64,000 bases of DNA from Clostridium sp. (GTDB lineage: Bacteria; Bacillota; Clostridia; Lachnospirales; Lachnospiraceae): assembly GCA_021770825.1 (NCBI GenBank), contig JAETQD010000014.1, positions 1 through 64,000 of the forward strand. The letters are read 5' to 3'. Shown piece by piece: positions 44,537 through 53,275 of the stretch. The number at the start of each line of letters is the position of its first letter. The first letter of the stretch is position 1. Position numbers and translations under genes: made by a program. Below the pieces are notes generated by a model. That model was not told the DNA's origin and did no database searches. It was given only the letters and a program-made list of their open reading frames with translations.

Positions 44537-45025
44537 ATGAGCAAAGAAGAATATCTGAGAGGTCTGGAGGAAGCGCTGGTTGGAGAGGTTCCGGCGTCGG
44601 TGATTCGGGAAAATATGAACTATTATAATTCCTATCTTTCCCAGGAAATGGCGAAGGGCCGGACCGTAGACGAAATCGCAGAGGAGATCGGGGAGCCGAG
44701 AATCGTCGCCAGAACCATTATAGACTCCTGTGAGGCGTCGGGAGAGGCCTACGGGACAGACGGGAATGGGTATGGGACCTATGAGGAGGGCTCCTATGAG
44801 ACTTCTTATGACAGAAATCCCTTCGGAGGAAATTCCGCCCCTAAAATACACTATTTCGATCTGAACAAGTGGTACTGGAAGCTCTTGCTGATCGTTCTGT
44901 TACTGACCGTGGGATCCATTGTTTTCAGCATTGTGGGAGGAATTTTTGCACTGCTGATCCGGTTTGCCGGACCGATTCTCATGATTCTTCTGGTGATCTG
45001 GTTTTTTAGAAATATCGGAGATTAA
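44537..45025 (+). CDS. DUF1700 (HAAS-domain) membrane protein
   Basis: The 162-residue protein begins MSKEEYLRGLEEAL, with an N-terminal helical HAAS domain (1-75, EEIGEPRIVARTIIDSC). A Gly/Tyr-rich linker (about 75-105) and two membrane helices (about 115-160) follow. Related proteins modulate sensing with PadR-type partners, though none is adjacent. TAAGGAG precedes the ATG. Confidence 0.88.
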   Translation: MSKEEYLRGLEEALVGEVPASVIRENMNYYNSYLSQEMAKGRTVDEIAEEIGEPRIVARTIIDSCEASGEAYGTDGNGYGTYEEGSYETSYDRNPFGGNSAPKIHYFDLNKWYWKLLLIVLLLTVGSIVFSIVGGIFALLIRFAGPILMILLVIWFFRNIGD

Positions 45026-45032
45026 TAAACGA

Positions 45033-45060
45033 AAAACCTGCAGAATTCTGCGGGTTTTTT
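45033..45060 (+). terminator. Terminator of the DUF1700 gene
   Basis: AACCTGCAG pairs with CTGCGGGTT around an AATT loop, followed by TTTTTTG. Confidence 0.85.
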
Positions 45061-45126
45061 GTATCCGGCCGGAAAGGTGGAAAAACGAAACAAAATATTA
45101 AGAATGTATGAATTTGGCCGATTCGG

Positions 45127-45155
45127 TTGACAAAAATACCGGAAAGAAATATAAT
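45127..45155 (+). promoter_or_regulatory. Consensus promoter of the NlpC/P60 gene
   Basis: TTGACA (45127-45132), 17 bases, TATAAT (45150-45155): both hexamers are perfect. The predicted transcription start near 45162 precedes the ATG by about 65 bases. Confidence 0.85.
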
Positions 45156-45160
45156 TTGTT

Positions 45161-45209
45161 TGTAACAAGATTTAACATATTTGTAACAAAAGAGAATTAA
45201 ACTTGTAAA
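45161..45209 (+). promoter_or_regulatory. WalR-like TGTAAC repeats downstream of the promoter
   Basis: TGTAAC (45161), TTTAAC (45171), TGTAAC (45182) and TGTAAA (45204) are present. The pair TTTAAC-ATATT-TGTAAC fits the WalR box TGTWAH-N5-TGTWAH with one mismatch, and the fourth copy lies 22 bases on. Just downstream of the -10, they suggest control of this cell-wall hydrolase by a WalRK-type system, probably repression. Confidence 0.5.
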
Positions 45210-45227
45210 ATAGTGTTAGGGGAATAT

Positions 45228-45941
45228 ATGACAAACAAATTATTCAAGACCATCGGACTCCTTTGCTTCTGTACCGCAATGCTGGCCGCGATGCCGGGAA
45301 AGGCCCTGGCAGACCAGGAAAGCCCTGAATATCAGACAAGCACCGCAATGCTGGTACGCGTGGACGATATGAGCACAGATATCTACTCTGAGCCCTGCGA
45401 GGATTCCGAGATCGTGGGACAGGCCTCCACAGGTTCTACATATGATGTCCTTGAACTGGTAGATGGCCAGTGGGCGAAAATCTCCACAGGAGATTTTGAA
45501 GGCTACTTAAACACCATAACGGCAGCAGCAACCGTTGCCGAAACGGCGGAGGAAGTGGTTGTGGATGTGGCCGCTGAGAGACGGGACGCTCTGGTGGAAT
45601 ATGCCGTACAGTTTGTCGGCAACCGTTATGTGTATGGCGGAACCAATCCCAACACAGGAGTCGACTGCTCCGGATTTACCTCCTATGTGATGAGACAGTC
45701 CGCAGGCGTTGAACTGCCCCATTCCTCCGGCGGCCAGTCAAGATATGGCCGTGTTGTCAGCGCAGAAGAAATGCGCCCGGGAGATCTGATTTTCTATGGA
45801 AGCGGAAGCCGCATTAACCATGTGGCTATGTACATCGGCGACGGCCAGATTGTACATGCCTCCAACGAAAGAAACGGAATCCTGATCTCCAACTGGACAT
45901 ACAGAAACCCGGTGAAAATCGTCAATGTGCTGGGAGATTAA
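45228..45941 (+). CDS. Secreted NlpC/P60 peptidoglycan endopeptidase with SH3 domain
   Basis: The 237-residue protein has a signal peptide (1-28, ending near GKALADQ), a bacterial SH3 domain (about 40-95) and an NlpC/P60 domain (about 120-237). The NlpC/P60 domain has GVDCSGFTSYVMR (catalytic Cys, about 146) and RINHVAMYIGDG (His, about 198). It cleaves peptide cross-bridges. The ATG at 45228 is preferred over the in-frame GTG at 45213, which would overlap the TAGGGGAA ribosome binding site. Confidence 0.92.
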   Translation: MTNKLFKTIGLLCFCTAMLAAMPGKALADQESPEYQTSTAMLVRVDDMSTDIYSEPCEDSEIVGQASTGSTYDVLELVDGQWAKISTGDFEGYLNTITAAATVAETAEEVVVDVAAERRDALVEYAVQFVGNRYVYGGTNPNTGVDCSGFTSYVMRQSAGVELPHSSGGQSRYGRVVSAEEMRPGDLIFYGSGSRINHVAMYIGDGQIVHASNERNGILISNWTYRNPVKIVNVLGD

Positions 45942-45982
45942 TGAAAACAGACAAAAAGGATAAAAAGGAATAAAGGAAAAAT

Positions 45983-46016
45983 GCAGCCCGCAGGTGAGAA
46001 AAAGCCTGCGGGCTGC
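45983..46016. terminator. Bidirectional terminator between NlpC/P60 and folT
   Basis: GCAGCCCGCAGG (45983-45994) pairs perfectly with CCTGCGGGCTGC (46005-46016). Downstream T-richness is present on both strands, strongest on the minus strand. Confidence 0.85.
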
Positions 46017-46047
46017 TGTGTTTCAGTGGGAGTTGGAGCAAACGCCA

Positions 46048-46608
46048 TTAGCGCTTGCTGTGCCGAATCAGACGGAATGCGCCTGCCTGTTCCAGAGCTT
46101 TTGCCACCAGGATAAAGAGCAGGGAGTCCACCGGCCATTGAATCAGGTTCTTTATGGCCCTGGCCGGAAGAATGGCCAGATAGCCCTTTCCGTTTAACAG
46201 GGAAAGCCAGTAGGTGCCAAGGATGATGTTGCAGAGAACTGCAACCACAAGCTTCGCTGCCAGCATCCGGCGCAGGCTTAAAGGCCGTTTATAGAGAAAC
46301 AGCCCGTAAATAAAGGCCGCCAGCATGGCGTTGAAGGTGAAGCCGAACATGAATCCGCCGTCCGGCTTCATCAGATACTTTACCACATCCATGGCACCGC
46401 CGAACAGACACCCCACCACAGGGCCGAACAGGTAGTCCACCAGCTCATTGGGCAGGGAGCCAAAGCCGATTTTTAAATTGGGGGTCACACGGATGGAATA
46501 GTATCCAAGGACGACAGACATGGCGCCGAACATGGCGCAGGTGGTGATTGTGCTTACGTTTTTGAATTCGTGATAGGATTCAGAAATCAAAGCAAGTAAT
46601 TTTTTCAT
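46048..46608 (-). CDS. folT: Folate ECF transporter S component
   Basis: The 186-residue membrane protein has about six helices and ends in a basic tail. The central LPNELVDYLFGPVVGCLFGGAMDVVKYLMKPDGGFMFGFTFNAML segment (about 55-100) is typical of FolT. It binds folate and works with shared ECF energising subunits encoded elsewhere. The ATG at 46608 follows GGAGG. The THF riboswitch upstream supports the assignment. Confidence 0.92.
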   Translation of the reverse strand: MKKLLALISESYHEFKNVSTITTCAMFGAMSVVLGYYSIRVTPNLKIGFGSLPNELVDYLFGPVVGCLFGGAMDVVKYLMKPDGGFMFGFTFNAMLAAFIYGLFLYKRPLSLRRMLAAKLVVAVLCNIILGTYWLSLLNGKGYLAILPARAIKNLIQWPVDSLLFILVAKALEQAGAFRLIRHSKR

Positions 46609-46667
46609 AAAAATACCTCCTTTGCAGAAATCTGACCGCAACAGGAGATATGCGAAAATCTTCTGAG

Positions 46668-46765
46668 GCAGTGGGATGCGATATATGCACCGCGGGCTTT
46701 GGCCCTTCGTCCCGCCAGCAACTCCCCGTCTGGCAGGCACTTGACGCGCACACGTCTACTCTGCA
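46668..46765 (-). promoter_or_regulatory. Tetrahydrofolate riboswitch upstream of folT
   Basis: On the minus strand the conserved blocks occur in order. They are AGAGTAGACG, GCGCGTCAAGTGC, a stem-loop (CCTGCCAG..CTGGCGGG), ACGAAGGGC with a GGGC/GCCC hairpin, GCGGTGCAT and CGCATCCC, closed by GCAG/CTGC. This matches the THF-I riboswitch and sits directly upstream of folT. A -10 TATAAT lies at 46780-46785. It should lower folT expression when reduced folate is plentiful. Confidence 0.9.
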
Positions 46766-46935
46766 TGTTTTATACTGCCATTATATCATAGGAATGCACG
46801 AAAGAGAAGAAGAATTTCTGAATATTTTCGCCACTTTGCTATCTGTACATTTGATAATTCCCATTTTATAATATAGCATGTTTTCGACACGATATGCTCC
46901 ATTATATCATTAACATGTACTCAGGAGGAATAACA

Positions 46936-48288
46936 ATGAGTAAAAGCCAAGTAAAGGATTTAACAACAGGCGCTCCCCTGAAGCTGATTCTGGGCTTTGC
47001 AGTTCCCATGCTGCTGGGATTCTTGTTCCAGCAGTTTTACAATATGGTAGATACCATCATCGTGGGCCAGTGCCTGGGCGTCACGGCATTGGCGGCGGTG
47101 GGCTCCACCGGTTCCATCAACTTCATGATCAACGGATTCTGCATCGGCGTTTCCAACGGCTTTGCCATTCCGGTGGCCCAGAAATTCGGTGCGGGAGACC
47201 ATAAGGGCATGAGAAAATTCGTGGCCAATGCCGCTTGGCTGGCAGCCGCCTTTTCGGCGGTGATGACAGTGGTTGTGGGAATCCTCTGCATGGATATTTT
47301 AAAATGGATGAATACGCCTGCAGACATCATTGACGGCGCCTACGACTACATATTTGTGATTTTTTTGGGAATCCCGGTCACCTACCTTTACAACCTCCTG
47401 GCAGGAATCATCCGGAGCCTTGGAGACAGCAAAACGCCCGTATATTTCCTTTTGCTGTCCTCGGTTTTAAACATCGGACTGGACTTTTTCACCATCCTTG
47501 TGATGGGGATGGGAGTGGGAGGCCCGGCCCTAGCAACGGTGGTTTCCCAGGGAATTTCTGCAATTCTGTGCCTGGCTTATATGATAAAACATTTTCCGAT
47601 TCTTAAAATGACGCCGGACGAGAAAAAGCCGGACGGCGACATGATAAAGGTGCTCTGCACCATGGGAATCCCCATGGGACTTCAGTATTCCATCACAGCC
47701 ATCGGAAGCGTGGTGCTCCAGACGGCCGTGAATTCCCTGGGATCCCTGGCGGTTGCAGCCGTGTCCACGGGAAGCAAGGTCAGCATGTTCTTCTGTTCCC
47801 CCTTTGATGCCCTGGGAGGCACCATGGCCACCTATGCAGGCCAGAATGTGGGAGCGAGAAAGCTGGACCGGGTGAAACAGGGCGTGTGGACGGCCAATAT
47901 CATAGGATTTATTTATTCCATTGCAGCCTTTGCCTTTTTATACTTCTTCGGAAAGTACATTGCCCTGCTGTTCATGGATGAGGGAGAAACAGAGTTAATC
48001 GGACAGGTGGCCTTGTTCCTTAAGGTCAACAGCATGTTCTATATTCCCCTTACCATGGTCAATGTGGTCCGGTTCGCCATCCAGGGGCTGGGATACAGCA
48101 CCTTTGCCATTTTGGCCGGTGTCTGTGAAATGGCGGCCAGGGCGTTCGTGGGATTTGTCCTGGTGCCCGCGTTTGGATTCCTGCCGGCCTGCTTTGCCAG
48201 CCCTCTGGCGTGGATTTGCGCGGACCTGTTTTTACTTCCGGCTTTCAGCCATTGTATTAAAAAATTAAAAATTATGTTTGGCGAATAG
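46936..48288 (+). CDS. MATE family efflux transporter
   Basis: The 450-residue protein has twelve predicted helices and a MATE family N-terminus (PLKLILGFAVPMLLGFLFQQFYNMVDTIIVGQ). Internal duplication shows in the second-half LQYSITAIGSVVLQTAVNSLG. It exports cationic compounds with Na+ or H+. The ATG at 46936 follows CAGGAGGAA; the longer frame from 46894 has no site. Confidence 0.92.
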   Translation: MSKSQVKDLTTGAPLKLILGFAVPMLLGFLFQQFYNMVDTIIVGQCLGVTALAAVGSTGSINFMINGFCIGVSNGFAIPVAQKFGAGDHKGMRKFVANAAWLAAAFSAVMTVVVGILCMDILKWMNTPADIIDGAYDYIFVIFLGIPVTYLYNLLAGIIRSLGDSKTPVYFLLLSSVLNIGLDFFTILVMGMGVGGPALATVVSQGISAILCLAYMIKHFPILKMTPDEKKPDGDMIKVLCTMGIPMGLQYSITAIGSVVLQTAVNSLGSLAVAAVSTGSKVSMFFCSPFDALGGTMATYAGQNVGARKLDRVKQGVWTANIIGFIYSIAAFAFLYFFGKYIALLFMDEGETELIGQVALFLKVNSMFYIPLTMVNVVRFAIQGLGYSTFAILAGVCEMAARAFVGFVLVPAFGFLPACFASPLAWICADLFLLPAFSHCIKKLKIMFGE

Positions 48289-48352
48289 ATTTTGAAAAGC
48301 CGTGCCATACTAAGGGTGTAGTAAATGAAAACCACTTTAGGAGGTACTTCAA

Positions 48353-48508
48353 ATGTCTAAGAACAGCTATGATATGGACAACAGCACAAGAAACAACAGC
48401 CAGAACAGCTACCAGAACAACAGCCAGAACAATAACCAGAATAACAGCCAGAACAGTAGCAGAAATTCCGGCAAAAACAGCAGCCAGAACTGCAAGAACA
48501 ACTACTAA
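48353..48508 (+). CDS. Small Asn/Gln/Ser-rich protein
   Basis: A 51-residue ORF with an excellent ribosome binding site (TAGGAGGTACTTCAAATG) and its own terminator. It is over 40% Asn plus Gln, built from NNSQN-type units, with one Cys (47). Similar tiny Asn-rich proteins occur in Lachnospiraceae, perhaps spore-associated, but I cannot assign a function. Confidence 0.7.
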   Translation: MSKNSYDMDNSTRNNSQNSYQNNSQNNNQNNSQNSSRNSGKNSSQNCKNNY

Positions 48509-48526
48509 TTGATACGGTCAGCAATG

Positions 48527-48556
48527 CGGCAGGGAAAATGCTCCCTGCCGTATTTT
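48527..48556 (+). terminator. Terminator of the Asn/Gln-rich gene
   Basis: CGGCAGGGA (48527-48535) pairs with TCCCTGCCG (48542-48550), followed by TATTTT. Confidence 0.85.
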
Positions 48557-48626
48557 GATGTTGTCTGTAACATGTCCCAGGACAAGGGAATATCTTATAA
48601 ATAAGAACACATCAATGGAGGGAACC

Positions 48627-48935
48627 ATGTTCCAGACCATTTCCATGAGACAACTGGAAGAGGTCCTGAACCGGGGCGGGGACTTTGTCCTCTTAGATGT
48701 CCGGGACAGGGAAGAGTACGGGAGAGGGCATCTGGAAGGGGCGGTAAACCTGCCGTTTTCAGAAATTGAACGGGCCGATGAAATTTTTTCCAGAGACCAG
48801 GAAATCATCGTCTACTGCGCCCACGGTTCCAATAGCCTCCTGGCGGCCCGAGAACTTTCCAGGATGGGCTTTCGTGTCATCAACACCTATGGGGGCCTTT
48901 CCTACTACCGGGGGCGGCATTTTATCTCCTCATAA
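48627..48935 (+). CDS. Rhodanese-like protein
   Basis: The 102-residue single-domain sulfurtransferase has DVRDREEYGRGHLEGAVNLPF (about 24-44) and the active-site loop VYCAHGSNS with catalytic Cys (about 66). It probably carries persulfide sulfur. The ATG at 48627 follows GGAGGG. Confidence 0.9.
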   Translation: MFQTISMRQLEEVLNRGGDFVLLDVRDREEYGRGHLEGAVNLPFSEIERADEIFSRDQEIIVYCAHGSNSLLAARELSRMGFRVINTYGGLSYYRGRHFISS

Positions 48936-49016
48936 GAAATCATTTGACAGAGGCTTAAACTGCCCTTAAAATGAAGAAGAAACGTGTAAATAACAAGAGA
49001 AAACGGAGAAAAAGCT

Positions 49017-50198
49017 TTGGAACGATTTGAGTTAATTGCCCCCTGCCACTTTGGACTGGAGGCAGTCATGAAAAAAGAGATTACGGACCTGGGCTACGAG
49101 GTGAGCCAGGTGGAGGATGGCCGCGTGACCTTCATCGGTGACGCAGAGGCCATCTGCCGTGCCAATATATTTTTGAGAACCACGGAGCGGATTCTGTTAA
49201 AGGCAGGGAGCTTCCGCGCAGAAACCTTTGAGGAGCTGTTCCAGGGAACGAAATCCATTCCATGGGAGCGGTATATCCCCCAGGACGGAAAATTCTGGGT
49301 GGCCAAGGCCTCATCCATAAAGAGCAAGCTGTTCAGCCCGTCCGATATCCAGTCCATCATGAAGAAGGCCATGGTGGAACGGATGAAGGGGGCCTACGGA
49401 ATTTCCTGGTTCCCCGAAAACGGAGCCAGCTATCCGCTGCGGGTTTTCCTTTATAAAGACGTGGTGACGGTGGCCATCGATACATCGGGAGAGTCCCTTC
49501 ACAAGCGGGGCTACCGGACCTTAACCAGCAAAGCGCCTATTACAGAGACCCTGGCTGCGGCCCTCATTATGCTGACGCCATGGAAGGCAGACCGGATTCT
49601 GGTGGACCCCTTCTGCGGCAGCGGCACCTTCCCCATTGAGGCGGCCATGATGGCGGCCAACATGGCTCCGGGCATGAACCGGGAATTCCTCTCGGAGGAG
49701 TGGAGAAATCTGATTCCAAGAAAGCACTGGTATGCGGCCATGGATGAAGCCGGAGACCTGGTACGAAACGATGTGGAGGTGGATATCCAGGGCTACGACA
49801 TTGACGGTGAGATTATCCGTGCCGCCAGAGTCAACGCCAAAACGGCGGGGGTGGACCATATGATTCACTTCCAGCAAAGGCCTGTGAGCGAGTTAAGCCA
49901 TCCGAAAAAATACGGTTTTATCATCACAAACCCGCCTTATGGCGAGCGGATTGAGGAAAAGAAGAACCTGCCGGAGCTGTACCGGACCATCGGCGAGCGG
50001 TACGCGGCCCTGGATTCCTGGTCTGCTTACATTATTACGGCTTACGAGGATACGGAGCGGTATTTCGGACGGAAGGCCGACAAAAACAGGAAAATTTATA
50101 ATGGTATGATGAAAACATATTTCTATCAGTTCCAGGGGCCGAAACCCTCTGGAAGGACCATGGGAAAGCGGAATGGAGAAAAAACGCAGAATGTATAA
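49017..50198 (+). CDS. THUMP-domain RNA methyltransferase (RlmL-like)
   Basis: The 393-residue protein has an N-terminal THUMP domain (about 1-160) and a Rossmann methyltransferase domain (about 165-380). The SAM motif is VDPFCGSGTFPIEAAMMAANMAPG (about 196-219) and the catalytic motif is NPPYGERIEEKK (about 304). By family it methylates N2 of guanine in 23S rRNA. Start codon TTG with CGGAG ahead. Its end overlaps the next gene by 26 bases. Confidence 0.9.
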   Translation: MERFELIAPCHFGLEAVMKKEITDLGYEVSQVEDGRVTFIGDAEAICRANIFLRTTERILLKAGSFRAETFEELFQGTKSIPWERYIPQDGKFWVAKASSIKSKLFSPSDIQSIMKKAMVERMKGAYGISWFPENGASYPLRVFLYKDVVTVAIDTSGESLHKRGYRTLTSKAPITETLAAALIMLTPWKADRILVDPFCGSGTFPIEAAMMAANMAPGMNREFLSEEWRNLIPRKHWYAAMDEAGDLVRNDVEVDIQGYDIDGEIIRAARVNAKTAGVDHMIHFQQRPVSELSHPKKYGFIITNPPYGERIEEKKNLPELYRTIGERYAALDSWSAYIITAYEDTERYFGRKADKNRKIYNGMMKTYFYQFQGPKPSGRTMGKRNGEKTQNV

Positions 50199-51501
50199 AC
50201 GGCTTTTGGGAGCGCTTGCGCTTCTTGGAGCAGTCATATCGGGGCTTTGTGATCCGGCGGTCAGGGAACAGCCTACGGTGTCCCTTGCAGCGGAGGGAGA
50301 GCTCCCCAGGCAGTTTGACCTGAGGAGCCGGGGAGAGATTCCGGCAGTTTCCGATCAGGGAGATCTTGGAACCTGCTGGGCCTTTGCGTCCCTGGCAGCT
50401 CTTTCCACGTCCATGCCGCCGGAGATTACGATTCCCCTGTCGGCGGACCATATGACCTTAAAAAACAGTTTTGGCCTGGGGCAGAATGACGGCGGTGATT
50501 ATTCCATGTCGTCTGCCTATCTTCTGGCATGGCAGGGACCTGTGGCGGAGGATGAGGACCCCTATGGAGACGGAATCTCTCCCGATGGCCTGGAACCTGT
50601 CTGTCATGTACAGACTGTGGAAATCCTGGGAGAAAAGGATTACGGGGCAATTAAAAAGGCCGTGTATGAGACAGGCGGCGTTCAAAGCTCCTTATATCTG
50701 CCTGCGGATGCCGGACCGGACCGGGATACCTATTACCGGAGGGATACATACAGCCTTTATTATGACGGAACTGCCGAGGCCAACCACGATGTGGTGATCG
50801 TGGGCTGGGACGATGGGTATTCCAGAGAGAACTTTTTTAAGAAGCCAAAGAAGGACGGTGCCTTCCTCTGTATGAATAGCTGGGGAGAGAGTTTTGGGAA
50901 CGGAGGATTTTTCTATGTGTCCTATGAGGACACCCGAATCGGATGCCACAGCGTTTCTTACACAGGGGTGGAATCGCCGGAAAACTACGACTTCATTCAC
51001 CAGACGGACCTGTGCGGATGGACCGGACAACTGGGCTATGGAAGCTCCCGGGCATGGTTTGCCAATGTCTATGAGGCAGAGGAGCGGGAGAAGATAAAGG
51101 CAGCGGGCTTTTACGCCACGAAGCCGGACACCGAATACCGGATTTATTTTGCCGTGATGCCGGAGTCCGGGAAAGAATCCAATATGGGAGAAGCTCTTTC
51201 GGAAAAAATCCTGGTGGCGGAGGGAAGTCTTAAAAATGCGGGCTTTTACACCATTCCGTGGCAGAGGGAAATGACTGTGGAGGAGAAAAAACGCTTTGCC
51301 GTTCTGGTGGAAATTGACTCGCCGGGGACGGTACAGCCTGTGGCCATCGAATATCAGGCGGGAACCCGAACCGGAAATGTTGACATAAGCGATGGAGAAG
51401 GGTATATTAGTTTCAATGGAACGGACTGGCTCAGGACAGAGACCAGAGAAACGTGCAATGTCTGCCTGAAGGCCTATGGGACAAAGGCAGAAAAAAGATA
51501 A
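50173..51501 (+). CDS. Secreted C1A papain-like cysteine peptidase with lectin-like domain
   Basis: The 442-residue protein has an N-terminal signal sequence (residues 7-30). Its papain domain has an oxyanion Gln and nucleophile in SDQGDLGTCWAFASL (about 58-72), a catalytic His in NHDVVIVGW (about 199-207) and an Asn in MNSWGESFGNGGF (about 233-245). A beta-rich lectin-like domain follows (about 270-440). It is probably exported to the cell surface. An in-frame ATG at 50191 is an alternative start with GGAG ahead. Confidence 0.88.
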   Translation: MEKKRRMYKRLLGALALLGAVISGLCDPAVREQPTVSLAAEGELPRQFDLRSRGEIPAVSDQGDLGTCWAFASLAALSTSMPPEITIPLSADHMTLKNSFGLGQNDGGDYSMSSAYLLAWQGPVAEDEDPYGDGISPDGLEPVCHVQTVEILGEKDYGAIKKAVYETGGVQSSLYLPADAGPDRDTYYRRDTYSLYYDGTAEANHDVVIVGWDDGYSRENFFKKPKKDGAFLCMNSWGESFGNGGFFYVSYEDTRIGCHSVSYTGVESPENYDFIHQTDLCGWTGQLGYGSSRAWFANVYEAEEREKIKAAGFYATKPDTEYRIYFAVMPESGKESNMGEALSEKILVAEGSLKNAGFYTIPWQREMTVEEKKRFAVLVEIDSPGTVQPVAIEYQAGTRTGNVDISDGEGYISFNGTDWLRTETRETCNVCLKAYGTKAEKR

Positions 51502-51518
51502 GTTGAGGATTTGAGAAC

Positions 51519-52121
51519 ATGGAACATAAGATTGTATTTGCCACATCCAATGCGGGAAAAATGCGGGAAATCCGCGAACTGTTAAAAGATCTGGGAGCAG
51601 AAATTTTATCCATGAAGGAAGCGGGAGTCCAGATCGATATTGTGGAGGACGGAGACACCTTTGAGGCCAATGCCCTCATTAAGGCCAGAACCGTCTGGGA
51701 GCAGACCGGAGGAATTGTCCTGGCGGATGATTCCGGTCTGGAGGTAGATGCATTAAACAAAGAGCCGGGAGTCTATTCTGCCCGGTATATGGGAGAGAAT
51801 ACCTCTTATGAAATCAAAAACTGGAATCTGATTCACAGACTGAACGGTGTGCCCGATGAGAAGCGGACGGCACGGTTTGTCTGTGTGATTGCAGCGGTGC
51901 TTCCCGACGGAAGAACACTTTCGGTCAGAGATACCATGGAGGGGCGCATTGCCTATGAGCCGGCCGGAGAGGGCGGCTTTGGATACGATCCCATCCTGTT
52001 TCTGCCGGAATTCGGAAAAACCTCGGCGGAGATTACCATGGAAGAAAAAAATGCAGTCAGCCACCGCGGCAAGGCGCTCCGGGCCATGAAGGCATGCCTG
52101 GAAAAAGAAATTGGGGAATAG
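51519..52121 (+). CDS. rdgB: dITP/XTP pyrophosphatase (RdgB/HAM1)
   Basis: The 200-residue enzyme removes non-canonical purine nucleotides. It has FATSNAGKMREIRELL (4-19), VLADDSGLEVDAL (about 67-79), GEGGFGYDPIFxx-type motif (GEGGFGYDPILFLPE, about 150) and HRGKALRAM (about 183). It precedes the phosphoesterase gene by 2 bases. Confidence 0.95.
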   Translation: MEHKIVFATSNAGKMREIRELLKDLGAEILSMKEAGVQIDIVEDGDTFEANALIKARTVWEQTGGIVLADDSGLEVDALNKEPGVYSARYMGENTSYEIKNWNLIHRLNGVPDEKRTARFVCVIAAVLPDGRTLSVRDTMEGRIAYEPAGEGGFGYDPILFLPEFGKTSAEITMEEKNAVSHRGKALRAMKACLEKEIGE

Positions 52122-52123
52122 TC

Positions 52124-52648
52124 ATGAAAATTTTGATTGTCAGTGATACACACAGGAAAGACCAGAATCTTAAGACGGTGATTGAAAAAACCGCTCCCTT
52201 TGACATGATGATTCATCTGGGGGACACCGAGGGCAGTGAGGCGTATTTTAAAGAATGGATTAACAATGACCGCTGCGTCATTCATGCGGTCCGCGGCAAC
52301 AACGATTTCTTTTCCTTCTGTGAGCGGGAAAAAGAGATTTCCATTGGAAACTACCGCGCCTTTATCAGCCATGGCCATATGTACGGCGTTTCCCTGGGAA
52401 CGGAGGGAATTAAAGAGGAGGCCAGATCCAGAAAGGTGAACATTGCCATGTTTGGCCATACCCATAAGCCCTGTCTGGAATACTGTAACGACGGCCTGGT
52501 GGTTTTGAATCCCGGAAGTCTTTCCTATCCGCGGCAGGACGGGAGAAAGCCATCCTATATTGTGATGGAAATTGACCGTGAGGGAGAAGCCCATTACACC
52601 ATCTGTTACCTGGAAAATAATGCCATGGAACCATCAATTTTTTTCTAA
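52124..52648 (+). CDS. YfcE/MJ0936-type metallophosphoesterase
   Basis: The 174-residue protein has SDTHRK (7-12), HLGDTEG (about 34-40), VRGNNDF (about 58) and FGHTHKP (about 106). These form the dimetal site of a small calcineurin-like phosphodiesterase. It follows rdgB closely, a common pairing in Firmicutes. The ATG at 52124 has TTGGGGA ahead. Confidence 0.92.
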   Translation: MKILIVSDTHRKDQNLKTVIEKTAPFDMMIHLGDTEGSEAYFKEWINNDRCVIHAVRGNNDFFSFCEREKEISIGNYRAFISHGHMYGVSLGTEGIKEEARSRKVNIAMFGHTHKPCLEYCNDGLVVLNPGSLSYPRQDGRKPSYIVMEIDREGEAHYTICYLENNAMEPSIFF

Positions 52649-52655
52649 AAAATGG

Positions 52656-52684
52656 TTGACAAAAGCGCCCTGTTAAGATATAAT
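52656..52684 (+). promoter_or_regulatory. Consensus promoter for tRNA-Pro/Gly
   Basis: TTGACA, 17 bases, TATAAT; both boxes are perfect, about 55 bases before tRNA-Pro. Confidence 0.85.
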
Positions 52685-52737
52685 ATCTCTTGCGTTCCGG
52701 GAAACTTGGATTGCTTCAAAAGGGCGTTTTTGTGAAG

Positions 52738-52812
52738 CGGGGTGTGGCTCAGCTTGGCTAGAGCGCCTGGTTTGGGACCAGGAGGCCGCAGGTTCAAATC
52801 CTGTCACCCCGA
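52738..52812 (+). tRNA. tRNA-Pro (anticodon TGG)
   Basis: Acceptor CGGGGTG pairs with CACCCCG; the anticodon stem CCTGG/CCAGG encloses TTTGGGA. The T arm has GGTTCAAATC. No encoded CCA. Confidence 0.95.
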
Positions 52813-52840
52813 TGTCTCATAAAATAAAAGAATACTTTAT

Positions 52841-52911
52841 GCGGGTGTAGTTCAATGGTAGAACACCAGCCTTCCAAGCTGGATACGTGGGTTCGATTCC
52901 CATCACCCGCT
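52841..52911 (+). tRNA. tRNA-Gly (anticodon TCC)
   Basis: Acceptor GCGGGTG pairs with CACCCGC; anticodon loop CTTCCAA in stem CCAGC/GCTGG. Confidence 0.95.
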
Positions 52912-52978
52912 CTCTTTTTTGCCCGCCGCAGGTGAAAGTCCGGCGGTATACAAAAAGATAAAAAACCTTAAAATTTGC

Positions 52979-53007
52979 TTGACATACAAGGGAATTTAGT
53001 ATATACT
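52979..53007 (+). promoter_or_regulatory. Promoter for tRNA-Arg/His
   Basis: TTGACA, 17 bases, TATACT, about 37 bases before tRNA-Arg. Confidence 0.8.
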
Positions 53008-53043
53008 ACTTTTGCTGTCATGATAAATGGACAGGTTCGGTAT

Positions 53044-53117
<74 letters not shown>

Positions 53118-53146
53118 CTTGGAGTGAAAGCTCCGAAATTTCATAT

Positions 53147-53221
53147 GGTGGGTATAGCGCAGTTGGTTAGCGCGCCAGATTGTGGCTCTGGAGGCCCAGG
53201 GTTCGAGTCCCTGTATCCACC
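53147..53221 (+). tRNA. tRNA-His (anticodon GTG)
   Basis: An extra 5' G(-1) pairs with C73; acceptor GTGGGTA pairs with TATCCAC; anticodon loop TTGTGGC. Confidence 0.95.
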
Positions 53222-53228
53222 CGATTTT

Positions 53229-53255
53229 CCCGCAGCAGTGGCTGCGGGATTTTTT
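53229..53255 (+). terminator. Terminator of the tRNA cluster
   Basis: CCCGCAGC (53229-53236) pairs with GCTGCGGG (53241-53248), followed by ATTTTTT. Confidence 0.9.
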
Positions 53256-53275
53256 CGATTCATAGGAAATGTTTC

